Part shown: one piece after another, positions 1 to 9,006 of the stretch
Layout of the letters: each line of letters begins with the position of its first letter
Position numbering within the stretch: position 1 is the first letter of the stretch
NCBI RefSeq assembly: GCF_024606265.1
Contig: NZ_JAHHPP010000348.1
Coordinates: 1-46,212 of the forward strand
Direction: 5' to 3'
DNA length: 46,212 bases
Source of the DNA: Endozoicomonas sp. SESOKO1
GTDB taxonomy: Bacteria > Pseudomonadota > Gammaproteobacteria > Pseudomonadales > Endozoicomonadaceae
Program-made: the position numbers and the translations under genes
Notes under the pieces: model-generated
Databases searched by the model: none
Told to the model about the DNA's origin: nothing
Seen by the model: the letters and a program-made list of their open reading frames with translations, nothing else

Positions 1-53
1 GGAGTATACGGTTTGTAGCCGTATCGAGGGTTCGAATCCCTCCCTCACCGCCA
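1..53 (+). tRNA. tRNA-Ser (probably GCU anticodon), 3' part only
   Basis: The window opens inside a tRNA, just 3' of the anticodon loop. Visible are the 3' side of the anticodon stem (GGAG), a long class II variable arm whose stem is TACGG...CCGTA, the T arm with GGTTCGAATCC, the acceptor 3' strand CTCACCG and an encoded CCA at 51-53. The long variable arm and the G discriminator base fit tRNA-Ser, and GGAGTAT after the anticodon matches the GCU isoacceptor pattern. The anticodon itself lies outside the window, so the isoacceptor is inferred. Confidence 0.88.
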
Positions 54-63
54 TTTACCCTTC

Positions 64-2199
64 TTAATCCTTCATTATTACTGCGTCGTTTAAATATTCG
101 TTGTTGCTTTTTCCCTGTTTGGTGGTTGTCTCTTTCGTGCTTTCTGAGGAGCGTTTAATGAACTCCAAGGCTGTTTGAATGTAGTCAACAAAGTCGGCTC
201 TTTCTTTCTTTGGTGGTAAGTGACTACTTCCAATTGCTTTCCTTTCAGACTTTAAAATTTCAGCAGCTATTTGAAAAACCCTGGTAAAGGAAGCTCTTTT
301 CTGCAATTTTATCTGTTTTTTCGCCTGTCTGTATTTATTGATGGAATTTAATAGTTCGAAGTATTCAGTCTCTATTCTTTCTTCTTCGCCTTGTTCATAC
401 CAATTGCTGACGACCCTGGCCATCGCCTGATTGACATTTTCTAATGGATTATCTGGTTCATTTGGCAGGCTTTTTAGATAGGCTAAACGAAATATTTGCA
501 TCGTTGTTTCTGTTATGTTGCCCTCGATTGCGTCTGCTGCAATGATTAACACGTGTGCGGGGGTAACCCAGGGCACGTCCAGTTTGTCTATACCCATTAT
601 CTTTTGGGTCTCTTTGATTAATAACAAAATCTCTTTGGACTGTCGGTCAAATTCAGGAGCTTGCCAATCAAAATCCACTGATTTGCTTCTGACACGTGTG
701 CTTGCCGGTGTCGGGTTTTGCTGTTGAGTTTCTTTGCTGGTTTGTCTGGCCCCGGTATCCGGGCAACCTGTGGCTTGTTGCACAGTGTCGTAGTTAACTG
801 GTGTCGATTTACTGGTGGTAGCACTCAAGGACGAGTTGGTTCTATCACCGGAATTTGACGAGACTGAAACCGGGTGACTGGTTGCAGAGTACACAAACCC
901 GGGTGACTGCAGGGAGGATGAAGGGTTGGCTGTGAGGTTTTGTCCAGGTGGTGTTGAAAGGTTTTGCACCATAGGATTTATCGGGGGTTGTGCATGGTAC
1001 GTCATTTGCCTGTTGTTAGAATAAGTACTTCTGGCCGCAGAGTAACCAGCCTGGGGAATCATCATGCCCTGTGGTTCATTAGAGGGTGTCCTCTGTTTCA
1101 TTTGGTTTACTGAATATTGGTGGCTGTAGGCCGGACCACTTAACCCCATGGCTTGATCATTTTGATAAGTGATGGTGGATGGGGAAGATTTTATGGGCTG
1201 AAATGCCCCAATTTTCCCATAATGGTTCCAGTCCGGATTGTGTGGGCGCTTCAGCTGGGATGAAGAGGGCAGGATCTGTATAAGGTTTTGTGATTTCATG
1301 TTTGTTGGTACCAGAGACGAGTGTCCGTAGTCTATAGCATTAGCACCACTGGCATTTTCACTCGGCCTGTAACCGGAGTAATCAGCTGCAGGCCTATTGT
1401 AGGCAATTTGCGAAAACGGTAAGCGGGCGGACGCTCCTGATAAACTCGCACCCGGATAAGTAGAGTGACTGGCAGAAGTTCCCGTAGGCTGGCAAGTCGA
1501 AAAGGTTGAGCCGGTATTGCTCATTTGATTGAGCAGTGCAACGGCCTGTTGATTGAGCAGTGCAACGGCCTGCTTGCCACACAACTCAAACAGTTGTGAA
1601 GAAATGTCGTGTTCCTTTTGTAGCTCTGTCAAGGATTTTACCGGCGCTTGATTCCATGGCATCGCCGCCTGATAACTGTTTCCACCGGGGGTGGAAAAAG
1701 GATTTGTTGATGGAACGCAGTTATCCTGATTGGTTTGCATGGGTATGTATTGGTTCCTGCCTGCTGTTGGAGGCGCGTCAGTGAACTGGTTGGCTGCCTG
1801 ATGGCCGAGGGCAGGGATATCAGTGCCGGAAAGCCCCCGGTTTAACGTTGGTGCGGCGGAGGGTGCAGGATAGTGTTTCGGTAGCTGATTAAAATGCGGC
1901 GGTTGTGTAGAGTCAGCCTTGATTTTGCCCCGCTGTAACGGGTTGGCTGAAGGCTGTTCTGAATGAACATGTGGCTGATCGGGTTTCAGGCCCTGTGTCC
2001 GAATGGTTCTGGTGATGTTTATCCGTTCATTTTGAACGATTTCAGCTGGATTTGGGTCATTGATAGCTGATTGGCTATAAGTGTCATGCTGAGGCATCGA
2101 GCCTGGTGGGTAATAATTACCTGTTTGGTGAGGAAAGCCTGGAGTCATAGAGTAATCCAACTTTTTTTGATTTAAATAGTCATAAAGAGACCTGTACAT
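64..2199 (-). CDS. Hypothetical Q/N/S/P-rich protein with helical C-terminal domain
   Basis: About 711 residues; I recognise no family. The first ~500 residues are low-complexity and rich in Gln, Asn, Ser, Pro, Thr and Tyr, with no signal peptide or membrane segment, so this part is probably disordered. The last ~190 residues are charged and helix-rich (for example EERIETEYFELL and KQIKLQKRASF) and may be the folded domain. An eight-residue unit, QAVALLNQ, is repeated in tandem because of a 24-bp duplication at 1525-1572. The frame stays open to a TTG at 2214; I chose the ATG at 2199, but neither start has a clear ribosome binding site. It lies between a tRNA gene and a RING/ankyrin gene, a setting typical of host-interaction genes. 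An effector or surface role is only a guess. Confidence 0.6.
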   Translation of the reverse strand: MYRSLYDYLNQKKLDYSMTPGFPHQTGNYYPPGSMPQHDTYSQSAINDPNPAEIVQNERINITRTIRTQGLKPDQPHVHSEQPSANPLQRGKIKADSTQPPHFNQLPKHYPAPSAAPTLNRGLSGTDIPALGHQAANQFTDAPPTAGRNQYIPMQTNQDNCVPSTNPFSTPGGNSYQAAMPWNQAPVKSLTELQKEHDISSQLFELCGKQAVALLNQQAVALLNQMSNTGSTFSTCQPTGTSASHSTYPGASLSGASARLPFSQIAYNRPAADYSGYRPSENASGANAIDYGHSSLVPTNMKSQNLIQILPSSSQLKRPHNPDWNHYGKIGAFQPIKSSPSTITYQNDQAMGLSGPAYSHQYSVNQMKQRTPSNEPQGMMIPQAGYSAARSTYSNNRQMTYHAQPPINPMVQNLSTPPGQNLTANPSSSLQSPGFVYSATSHPVSVSSNSGDRTNSSLSATTSKSTPVNYDTVQQATGCPDTGARQTSKETQQQNPTPASTRVRSKSVDFDWQAPEFDRQSKEILLLIKETQKIMGIDKLDVPWVTPAHVLIIAADAIEGNITETTMQIFRLAYLKSLPNEPDNPLENVNQAMARVVSNWYEQGEEERIETEYFELLNSINKYRQAKKQIKLQKRASFTRVFQIAAEILKSERKAIGSSHLPPKKERADFVDYIQTALEFIKRSSESTKETTTKQGKSNNEYLNDAVIMKD
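1525..1572 (-). repeat. Tandem 24-bp duplication inside the Q/N-rich gene
   Basis: Two perfect adjacent copies of a 24-bp unit (1525-1548 and 1549-1572) encode QAVALLNQ twice. The length is a multiple of three, so the frame is kept. It looks like a recent slippage event. Confidence 0.9.
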
Positions 2200-2276
2200 G
2201 ACCCATAAGTTCAATATGTTGATATGCCCGGCGTCTGGTAAATCCTAAGCCGGGAGTCATGGCGATCTGATAATTA

Positions 2277-3911
2277 TTACTGATTAGCCCGGGCTTTGAT
2301 CAGTAGCTGAATGATCACCCTGTGTCTGTTCTGGATTGCCAGCAGCAGGGCATTGCCGTCTTTGTCTTTGGCACCTTTGTCGATCAGCAGCTTGACAACC
2401 GTCTCGTGCCCCTGCCAGGCGGCCCTCATCAGGGCAGTGGAGCCATTGTCCGTAACGGCATTGACGTTGGCACCCCTTTCAATCAGCAGCTCGGCGACCG
2501 ATTCATGTCCTTCCTGGGCAGCTGACATCAGGGCTGTGAAGCCATGGTTCATAACGGCATTGACGTGGGCGCCTCTGTCGATCAGCAGCTCGGCGACCGC
2601 TTGATGTCCTTGTTGGCAGGCTAACATCAGGGCCGTGAAGCCGTCGTCCAGGGTGGCATTGACGTCAGAGCCTTTGATGATCAATAGCTCGGCGACTGAG
2701 GTATGTCCTTCCTGACAGACTGACATCAGGGCCGTGAAGCCATGGCAATTTCTGGCGTTGAGGTCAGCGCCTTTGTCGATCAGCAGTTCGGCGACTGCCT
2801 TGTATCCCTTCTTGGAGGCCAGCGCCAGGGCCGTGAAGCCATGGCAATTTTTGGCATTGATATTCGCATCCTTGTCGATCAGCAAGCCGACGACAGCCTT
2901 GTGCCCTAGCCAGGAGGCTAACATCAGGGCCGTGAAGCCATCGGTATTTCCGGCATTACTCCGGCAGGCATTGACGTCAGCGCCTCTGTTGATCAACAGT
3001 TCGGCAACCGCTTTGTGACCTGGCTGGCAGGCCGACATCAGGGCAGTGGAGCCATTGGCCATAACGGCATTGATGTCAGCACCTTTGTTGATCAGCAGTT
3101 CGGCAACCGCTATGTGCCCTTGCCGGGAGGCCGACATCAGGGCCGTGAAGCCAATGCAATTTCTGGCATTGATGTTTGCACTCTTGTCGATCAGCAGCTC
3201 GGCGACCGTTGTGTGTCCTTGCTGGCAGGCCAGCATCAGGGCGGTGAAGCCATTGTCTGTAACGGCATTGACGTGGGCACCCTTGTCGATCAGCAGTTCA
3301 ACGATCGCTCTGTGCCCTTCCTGTGAGGCTGACATCAGGGCGTTGAAGCCATTGAGTTCGATGGCATTACTCCGGGCAGCATTGACGTCAGCGCCCTTGT
3401 CAATCAGCAGTAAGGCGATCGCCATGTGCCCTTGTTGGGAGGCCAGCATCAGGGCAGTGAAGCCATCATCCATATGGGCATTGATATCAACGCCCTTGTT
3501 GACCAGGTGCTTGACGGTCTCCAGCTCATTGTACAGGCAAGCGTCGAAAAACACCTGATCGGGGAAAAATTCATCCGGGTAAGATTTATTGGTGTCCACA
3601 TTCACCAGAGGCATGGGGTTTTGCCGACACATCGCGCACTGGCGTGAACCAACAGGCTGTGAAATAAAAGCTTTGGCAATACACCCCAGATCGAAGTGAT
3701 GACTGCATCGGGTTGTGACGACAGTGGGCGCCACATCACGGCCGTGAAAATCAAGAAGGCAAATGGGACAGGGATCGATCGTCGCTTGTACGTCGATATC
3801 CATGGAAACGAGTGAGTGGGAACGGGAAATGGTATTCATCGATAAAATAACCATGTCAGGTAAATATGGGGCATAGTTTAGTTGGGAGCTGTCCTGAAAT
3901 AACTTCGACAT
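2277..3911 (-). CDS. RING-type zinc finger plus ankyrin repeat protein
   Basis: 544 residues. A RING-like finger at about residues 48-100 has CPIC, then C-S-H-H-F-D-L-G-C, then CAMC. The fifth ligand position, normally His or Cys, is Asp; Asp is a known zinc ligand in some RING proteins. About 13 ankyrin repeats follow to the C-terminus, most with the core G-F-T-A-L-M-x-A-x-x-x-G-H and LLIDKGA-x-VNA. RING plus ankyrin is a eukaryotic E3 ubiquitin ligase architecture, so a secreted effector acting on host ubiquitination is plausible but inferred; I see no signal peptide. The ATG at 3911 lies in a short repeat also found near 17.66 kb, so translation may begin at Met20 or Met25 instead. No strong ribosome binding site supports any choice. 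Confidence 0.85.
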   Translation of the reverse strand: MSKLFQDSSQLNYAPYLPDMVILSMNTISRSHSLVSMDIDVQATIDPCPICLLDFHGRDVAPTVVTTRCSHHFDLGCIAKAFISQPVGSRQCAMCRQNPMPLVNVDTNKSYPDEFFPDQVFFDACLYNELETVKHLVNKGVDINAHMDDGFTALMLASQQGHMAIALLLIDKGADVNAARSNAIELNGFNALMSASQEGHRAIVELLIDKGAHVNAVTDNGFTALMLACQQGHTTVAELLIDKSANINARNCIGFTALMSASRQGHIAVAELLINKGADINAVMANGSTALMSACQPGHKAVAELLINRGADVNACRSNAGNTDGFTALMLASWLGHKAVVGLLIDKDANINAKNCHGFTALALASKKGYKAVAELLIDKGADLNARNCHGFTALMSVCQEGHTSVAELLIIKGSDVNATLDDGFTALMLACQQGHQAVAELLIDRGAHVNAVMNHGFTALMSAAQEGHESVAELLIERGANVNAVTDNGSTALMRAAWQGHETVVKLLIDKGAKDKDGNALLLAIQNRHRVIIQLLIKARANQ

Positions 3912-3913
3912 TT
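3891..3913. repeat. 23-bp dispersed repeat (copy 1)
   Basis: The 23 bp starting GTCCTGAAATAA and ending TTCGACATTT recur at 17659-17681 with one mismatch. In this copy it covers the first codon of the RING/ankyrin frame. It could be the end of a lost insertion sequence; no transposase is present. Confidence 0.7.
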
Positions 3914-3926
3914 CTGCAGACGCTAC

Positions 3927-4000
3927 CCGCCGCCCGTTTCCCGAAAAGTTGGAACCACTTGTGCTTTTGCGGGCAGCGGGTGGCGGGAAGCGGGCGGCGG
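3927..4000. repeat. Inverted repeat of the CCCGTT-type family
   Basis: Arms at 3927-3943 and 3984-4000 match at 16 of 17 positions as an inverted repeat around a ~40-bp loop. The right side (GGGCAGCGGGTGGCGGG) resembles the CCCGTTGCCCGT hairpins at 34.8, 38.1 and 40.2 kb, so this is probably a diverged member of the same family. Confidence 0.6.
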
Positions 4001-4037
4001 CACTTTCCCAGTCTGAATAAAATGATGAAGTTATTCC

Positions 4038-4061
4038 GGGGCGAATCCATTGATTCGCCCC
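4038..4061. other. Perfect 10-bp hairpin in the divergent intergenic region
   Basis: GGGGCGAATC and GATTCGCCCC form a perfect 10-bp stem with a 4-nt loop. It lies between divergently transcribed genes. TTGTCTTT follows on the plus strand, but no plus-strand gene upstream needs a terminator, so its role is unclear. Confidence 0.6.
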
Positions 4062-4190
4062 TTGTCTTTGACCGGCGGTGCGGAAAAAGCCCTTTTTTTA
4101 CCGGCTGGCGGGAACTTTTTTCTGGCTTGGGCATCTACAGGGCTAACTCACATAGAGCGTCAGATTCTTCCATCAGGTTGCGGCTTAACT

Positions 4191-5159
4191 ATGAATATCA
4201 ACTCAGGTGCAGGCTCAACGACCAACGTTGTTATTTCTACCTCTGTAATGAAGGATACTTTGTCCTTGGCAGGTACCCTGTCAGGGCTTGCTTTTGGCTT
4301 TCTTGTATCCCGCACCATGAACGACGACAATTTTCTGAATCGCGCCTTATATGTGGGCGCTAGTGGCACTGCGGGATACCTCATCGCCAAAAGTGCCTAT
4401 CACGGTTTTGTCGCCTTCTGGCAACGTGCTGTGGAAATTCCTGATACAGTATCCACGTATATCAATAACCTTGGTAATACCCCCACCAGTCTGGATTCTC
4501 ATATTGTCCAGAATAGCGACTCAACTATGAATATCAATCCAGTTGCAGGTTCGAAGAACAACGTAGTCATTTCTACCTCTGTAGTGAAGGATGCTTTGGT
4601 CTTGGCAGGTACCCTGTCAGGGCTTGCTTCTGGCTTTCCTGTATTTGCCTTCGCGGTCGAAGACAATTTTCTGAATCGTGCCATATATATGGGTGCTTGT
4701 GGCACTGCGGGATACCTCATCGCACAAAGTGCCTGTCACGGTTGTACCGCCTTCTGGAAAGGCACTGAGGTAATTCGTGCTACCGTATCCACGTATATGA
4801 ATAACCCTGGCATTACCCCCTTCAGTCAGGATTCTCATATTGTCCAGGCATTTACCTACGCCGGGGCGTTGTATAGCCTGCGTTACAGTCGTGCCCTCGA
4901 ATATCCATTACTGATTCAATCAGAAGAGTCAATAGAAATGGATAGACGTGCGCACTCTGGCGAATATGATCCTCCTCCTTGCTGGCCTCCTCCTAATGTT
5001 ATGGACCGAATCAAGTCTGGCCCAAGCTCGGTCATGGTCGGTGCAGGTGTCGGATATCTGGTGGGAAAAGTGCTGGACTATACGGCAAAAGCAGCCTTTT
5101 CCGGCGCCAGGATGGCGGCTGAATGCCTTAGATCGATAACCACTGGTCGCCTGACGTAA
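4191..5159 (+). CDS. Glycine-zipper membrane protein with fused tandem modules
   Basis: 322 residues, family not recognised. Residues 1-112 and 113-225 are two copies of one module: MNIN...G, then TSVMKDTLSLAG followed by a hydrophobic stretch, then NFLNRALYxGAxGTAGYLI, then DTVSTYxNN. Only the second copy continues into the C-terminal part (SVMVGAGVGYLVGK), a GxxxG-rich segment. The next gene carries one complete module plus tail, so this gene is an in-frame fusion of a truncated copy to a full copy. The join is visible in DNA: CAACTATGAATATCA occurs both at the start codon (4191) and at codon 113 (4527). The frame is open upstream to 4050, but the conserved start is the ATG at 4191. The glycine-spaced hydrophobic segments suggest an oligomeric membrane-inserted protein; the role is unknown. 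Confidence 0.65.
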   Translation: MNINSGAGSTTNVVISTSVMKDTLSLAGTLSGLAFGFLVSRTMNDDNFLNRALYVGASGTAGYLIAKSAYHGFVAFWQRAVEIPDTVSTYINNLGNTPTSLDSHIVQNSDSTMNINPVAGSKNNVVISTSVVKDALVLAGTLSGLASGFPVFAFAVEDNFLNRAIYMGACGTAGYLIAQSACHGCTAFWKGTEVIRATVSTYMNNPGITPFSQDSHIVQAFTYAGALYSLRYSRALEYPLLIQSEESIEMDRRAHSGEYDPPPCWPPPNVMDRIKSGPSSVMVGAGVGYLVGKVLDYTAKAAFSGARMAAECLRSITTGRLT

Positions 5160-5195
5160 AACGTCACATTCTTAATATTAGAGAGGGAATTAACA

Positions 5196-5774
5196 ATGGA
5201 TATCAACTCAGGTACAGGCTCAACGACCAACGTTATTATTTCTACCTCTGTCATGAAGGATACGCTGGCTTTGGCAGGTACTATGACCGGACTTGCTTTC
5301 GGCTTTCTTGTATATAGCATGTCGGTCAACGACAATTTTCTGAATCGCGCCTTATATATGGGCGCTTTGGGCACTGCGGGATACCTCATCTCACAAGCTG
5401 CCTATCACGGTTGTACCAGATTATGGCAAGGTGCTGTGGAAATTCGTGATACCGTATCCACGTATATGGATAACCTTGATATCCCCCCCTTCATTCAGCA
5501 GGATTCTCATATTGTCCAGTCGTGTACCTACGCAGGAGCGCTCTGTGGCCTGGGTTGCAGTAGTGCCATCACAACTCCATTACTGAGTCCACCAAAAGCG
5601 TCAAGACGTGAGAATCATCCTGATCCTATGGACCGAATCCTGTCTGGCACAGGCTCGGTCATGGTCGGTGCAGGTGTCGGCTATCTGGTGGGAAAAGGGC
5701 TGGACTATGCAGCAAAAGCAGCTTTTTCCCGTGCCGGAACGGCTGCAGAACGCCCTGGTTTGACAACCAGGTGA
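5196..5774 (+). CDS. Glycine-zipper membrane protein, single-module paralogue
   Basis: 192 residues, the simplest member of the local family. It has an N-terminal TSVMKDTLALAG and hydrophobic segment, NRALYMGALGTAGYLIS, a middle segment TYAGALCGLGCSSA and a C-terminal VMVGAGVGYLVGK. That gives about four hydrophobic stretches with small-residue spacing, as in helix-packing glycine zippers. The start at 5196 is supported by GAGAGGGAA seven bases upstream, a much better ribosome site than that of its upstream paralogue, 36 bp away. No known family was recognised; a pore-like or membrane-anchoring role is speculation. Confidence 0.65.
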   Translation: MDINSGTGSTTNVIISTSVMKDTLALAGTMTGLAFGFLVYSMSVNDNFLNRALYMGALGTAGYLISQAAYHGCTRLWQGAVEIRDTVSTYMDNLDIPPFIQQDSHIVQSCTYAGALCGLGCSSAITTPLLSPPKASRRENHPDPMDRILSGTGSVMVGAGVGYLVGKGLDYAAKAAFSRAGTAAERPGLTTR

Positions 5775-5895
5775 CTATTTATTTATTACAGAGCCTGGCA
5801 GCACTAACCCGATAACATCTCCTGGTGGTAATATACCCGCAAGCAGTCCTGCTTAAATTCTGCCCTTGGCAATTTTCTATAGGTATTTTTCTTTC

Positions 5896-6699
5896 ATGCC
5901 CCGTTATGCTGCCAGTGTTCAATACGATGGCTCCCGTTTTTTTGGTTGGCAGGTTCTCAAGACCGGTTTACCCACTGTGCAGGCTGCTGTAGAAGCTGCG
6001 CTGTCAAAAGTGGCTAACCATCCCGTTGCTGTTATCTGCGCAGGCAGGACCGATGCCCGTGTTCATGGCTGCAATCAGATCATTCATTTCGATACGGATG
6101 CCGTTCGTACCGAGCGGGGCTGGGCCTATGGTGCAAATGCCAATTTGCCGGATGATGTGGCTGTAAACTGGGTAAAGCCAGTGTCTGATGACTTTCATGC
6201 CCGCTTTTCCGCCCTGTGGCGACGTTATCGCTACGTGATTTATAACCATCCCATCCGGCCGGCACATCTCTGCAAAGGGGTAACCTGGAACTATCGGCCC
6301 CTGGATGTTGAACGAATGAAGGCGGCGGCAGAGTACCTGGTGGGGGAGCATGATTTTACCTCCTATCGTGCGATTCAGTGTCAGGCAAAGAACCCGGTGA
6401 GGCATGTCACCCGGCTGGCTATTTCCCGCCACGGACCGCTGATTGTTATTGATGTTCAGGCCAATGCGTTTTTGCATCATATGATTCGTAACTTTGCCGG
6501 TGTGTTAATGGCGGTGGGCTGCGGCAAACGGGAGCCTGGCTGGGCAAAAGAGGTGCTGGATGCCCGGGATCGTGCCCAGGGTGGGGTAACCGCTTCACCC
6601 TGTGGGCTTTATTTTGTTGATGCCGGATATGATGAGGTGTTTGGACTGCCGGCCAGTGAGTCAAACCCGCACTTTATTGCGCCATTAATTCCGCTGTAA
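5896..6699 (+). CDS. truA: tRNA pseudouridine(38-40) synthase TruA
   Basis: 267 residues, the usual length. It converts uridines 38-40 of the tRNA anticodon arm to pseudouridine. The catalytic Asp lies in AGRTDARVHG (D53). Other family blocks visible are YDGSRFFGWQ at the N-terminus, RYRYVIYN, EHDFTSYRA and FLHHMIRNF. The motif is usually R-T-D-A-G-V-H; here the Gly is Arg (codon CGT), an unusual change next to the catalytic residue. I chose the ATG at 5896, giving the conserved MPRYAASVQYDG start; a TTG at 5866 is in frame but adds an unconserved leader. It starts the truA-trp-accD-folC block seen in many gammaproteobacteria. Confidence 0.97.
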   Translation: MPRYAASVQYDGSRFFGWQVLKTGLPTVQAAVEAALSKVANHPVAVICAGRTDARVHGCNQIIHFDTDAVRTERGWAYGANANLPDDVAVNWVKPVSDDFHARFSALWRRYRYVIYNHPIRPAHLCKGVTWNYRPLDVERMKAAAEYLVGEHDFTSYRAIQCQAKNPVRHVTRLAISRHGPLIVIDVQANAFLHHMIRNFAGVLMAVGCGKREPGWAKEVLDARDRAQGGVTASPCGLYFVDAGYDEVFGLPASESNPHFIAPLIPL

Positions 6700-7114
6700 A
6701 TCGACGGTTTTCCAAGACTGGTAAACGGTTTCAATGCAATTGATGGGCTGCTTCAATGACCTCAAAACTCTGTTCGTTCTGTAGCGGAGATTTTGCTGGG
6801 TTGCAGAACCACGTTCATCCTGAGCCTGTCGAAGGGTGTGGACTGTGAACCAACCACAAAGACCGTGCCAATCACCCTTCGACAGGCTCAGGGTGAACGG
6901 AGATTGTACACATTAAACTCTTTGAAATGATGTGCAAGGTGCAGTAATTCACGGAATGTTCTGATAAGATCAACGGTCGTTCAGGGGTTGCCAACTCTTT
7001 CGCATTGATCTTTGGCGTTGGCAGTGTGGAAGCACTTTCAAGCCCTTACCCTTGGTTGGCTCTGTGTTCCGGATCGTCTCCAGGCACAGGGCGTGGGAAA
7101 GAGAACACCGGGAA
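6700..7114 (+). other. Intergenic region between truA and trpF
   Basis: About 415 bp with no convincing gene. It holds the large inverted repeat at 6812-6899 and a weaker hairpin, TGCCAAC at 6989-6995 pairing with GTTGGCA at 7017-7023. I see no Trp-rich leader peptide or TRAP-like site, so attenuation is not supported. Confidence 0.6.
6812..6899. repeat. Inverted repeat element, TTCATCCTGAGCCTGTCGAAG type
   Basis: 25-bp arms at 6812-6836 and 6875-6899 are inverted copies with one mismatch, separated by 38 bp. The arm (CATCCTGAGCCTGTCGAAGG) is a mobile palindromic sequence common in proteobacterial intergenic DNA. A degenerate second copy sits at 17695-17785. Confidence 0.9.
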
Positions 7115-7750
7115 ATGGAAGTATCTCCTCGTATAAAAATCTGTGGAATTACCCGTGTTGACGATGGCCTGGTCGCTGCTGACAGCGGGGCTGACGCTAT
7201 CGGCCTGGTGTTTTACCGTAAAAGTCGGCGTTCCGTCACGGTTGAACAGGCCGTGGAGATTGTCCGGGTTCTGCCACCTTTTGTTTCGGTGGTTGGGCTG
7301 TTTGTGGATGCCTCTGATCAACTGATTCAATCGGTTCTGGATGCGGTTCCCCTTTCACTCCTGCAATTTCATGGGAATGAAACAGAAGCCGAGTGCGCCC
7401 GCTGGGGGATCCGTTATATGAAAGCCTTCCGTGTTCGGCCGGATATCGCCGTGACCGCAATGGTGGCACCCTATGCAACGGCCTGTGGCTACCTTCTGGA
7501 CAGTTATAAGCCCGGAGAGGCTGGTGGTACCGGTGAATCCTTTGACTGGGATTTGATACCCCATGAGCTGAATAAACCTCTGGTACTTGCCGGAGGTCTG
7601 AGTCCTGACAATATCGCTCAGGCAATTAACAGGGTTCGACCCTATGGCGTTGATGTCAGCAGTGGCGTGGAGAGTCGGCCTGGCATTAAGGATCACGACA
7701 AAATCAAAGCTTTTATCGATAACATCCGTATCAAAGCGGCAGGAAGATGA
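7115..7750 (+). CDS. trpF: Phosphoribosylanthranilate isomerase TrpF
   Basis: 211 residues, normal for the single-domain enzyme. It isomerises N-(5-phosphoribosyl)anthranilate to CdRP in tryptophan synthesis. The TIM-barrel signatures are present: RIKICGITR at the N-terminus (catalytic Cys), [15 protein letters not shown] with [19 protein letters not shown] and GVDVSSGVE at the phosphate site. The frame is open upstream to 7052, but the family begins at IKICGITR, so I chose the ATG at 7115. The stop overlaps the trpB start (ATGA), indicating translational coupling. Confidence 0.96.
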   Translation: MEVSPRIKICGITRVDDGLVAADSGADAIGLVFYRKSRRSVTVEQAVEIVRVLPPFVSVVGLFVDASDQLIQSVLDAVPLSLLQFHGNETEAECARWGIRYMKAFRVRPDIAVTAMVAPYATACGYLLDSYKPGEAGGTGESFDWDLIPHELNKPLVLAGGLSPDNIAQAINRVRPYGVDVSSGVESRPGIKDHDKIKAFIDNIRIKAAGR

Positions 7751-8994
7751 TGGTCGATCTAGAAATTTCTGAACCCCACGTTCGTTCTTCTGAAGAACAC
7801 AGGTACGAACAACCAGATCTAATGGGGAATTTTGGCCGTTACGGTGGACGTTTCGTGGCCGAAACCCTGATGGGTGCGCTGGAAGACCTTGATCGCACCT
7901 GGCGAGAGCTCTGGCGGGACAAGAATTTCCAGGAAGATTTTGACCGTGACCTGGCTGACTTTGTCGGTCGTCCTTCACCGCTCTATTATGCTGAGCGCTG
8001 GACTCAGGCGCTTGGTGGCGCAAAGATCTACCTGAAGCGCGAAGACCTGAATCATACCGGTGCCCATAAAATCAACCATGCGGTTGGCCAGGCGCTGCTG
8101 GCCAAACATATGGGCAAAACCCGGATTATTGCGGAGACCGGTGCTGGTCAGCACGGTGTTGCCTCGGCGACAGTGGCCGCTCGCCTTGGGTTGGAGTGTG
8201 TCGTCTATATGGGTGCCAAGGATGTTAAACGCCAGGCATTGAACGTCTATCGCATGAAGCTGCTGGGGGCCACCGTGGTTCCGGTAGAAACCGGTTCCCA
8301 GACGCTGAAAGACGCCATTAATGAAGCGCTCAGGGACTGGGTGGCGCGCCCTGAAGACACCTTCTACCTGCTGGGTACGGTTTGTGGTCCATCACCCTAT
8401 CCGGAAATGGTGCGCAATCTGCAGAGTATTATTGGCCGGGAAGCCCGTCGGCAGATTCTGGAAAAGGAAGGGCGCCTGCCGGATGCCCTGGTTGCCTGTG
8501 TGGGTGGTGGCTCTAATGCCATGGGGCTGTTCCATGAATTTATCCTGGATAAAGACGTCAAGCTGTACGGTGTTGAAGCGGCAGGGCACGGTGTTGATAC
8601 CGATAAACATGCGGCCCGAATGAGTTCCGGTCGCCCGGGCGTGCTGCAGGGGGCCAGAACGTACCTGATGACCAATGAACATGGCCAGATTATCGAGAGT
8701 CACTCTGTGTCAGCCGGGTTGGACTACCCGGGGGTTGGCCCAGAGCATAGCTACCTGAAAGATATCGGCCGTGCGCAATACCCGGCGGCAACGGATGAAG
8801 AGGCCCTGGCGGCGTTCCGTAAGCTGACCCGCCTTGAGGGTATTATGCCAGCGCTGGAAAGTGCCCATGCCCTGGCATGGGTTGATAAACTCGCGCCCAC
8901 GATGGACAAGGACCAGATCATTATCTGCAACCTGTCAGGCCGTGGTGATAAGGATATTCATACGGTTGCCGCGATTGACGGCCTTGAAGTATAA
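7747..8994 (+). CDS. trpB: Tryptophan synthase beta chain TrpB
   Basis: 415 residues, slightly longer than the usual ~397 because of an N-terminal extension before [13 protein letters not shown]. It condenses indole with L-serine using pyridoxal phosphate. The PLP lysine is in [13 protein letters not shown] (K108), and the phosphate-binding loop is [10 protein letters not shown]. It overlaps trpF by 4 bp and lies 12 bp before trpA, so the two tryptophan synthase subunits are made from one message. All catalytic landmarks are intact. Confidence 0.98.
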   Translation: MMVDLEISEPHVRSSEEHRYEQPDLMGNFGRYGGRFVAETLMGALEDLDRTWRELWRDKNFQEDFDRDLADFVGRPSPLYYAERWTQALGGAKIYLKREDLNHTGAHKINHAVGQALLAKHMGKTRIIAETGAGQHGVASATVAARLGLECVVYMGAKDVKRQALNVYRMKLLGATVVPVETGSQTLKDAINEALRDWVARPEDTFYLLGTVCGPSPYPEMVRNLQSIIGREARRQILEKEGRLPDALVACVGGGSNAMGLFHEFILDKDVKLYGVEAAGHGVDTDKHAARMSSGRPGVLQGARTYLMTNEHGQIIESHSVSAGLDYPGVGPEHSYLKDIGRAQYPAATDEEALAAFRKLTRLEGIMPALESAHALAWVDKLAPTMDKDQIIICNLSGRGDKDIHTVAAIDGLEV

Positions 8995-9006
8995 GGTGGG
9001 CAGAGC

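Larger units (their letters stand above)
4187..5774 (+). repeat. Three direct copies of a ~335-bp coding module
   Basis: Copies begin at about 4191, 4527 and 5196 and share long stretches of near-identical DNA, such as GACAATTTTCTGAATCG and CACTGCGGGATACCTCATC. Copies 2 and 3 also share the downstream GxxxG tail. The arrangement indicates two rounds of local duplication with loss of the tail from copy 1. Confidence 0.85.

Noticed and set aside
2311-3558. Several plus-strand frames of 60-170 codons opposite the ankyrin gene
   Set aside because: They arise from the regular ankyrin repeat codons on the other strand and have no ribosome sites or family features.
4038-4068. Hairpin followed by TTGTCTTT as a rho-independent terminator
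   Set aside because: No plus-strand gene lies upstream, the T tract is broken, and the site is between divergent genes.
1-5895. Genomic island integrated at tRNA-Ser
   Set aside because: The tRNA 3' end is present, but I found no repeated copy of it downstream and no integrase gene in the window.
6960-7114. Tryptophan attenuator before trpF
   Set aside because: Only one weak hairpin is present, with no leader peptide containing clustered Trp codons.
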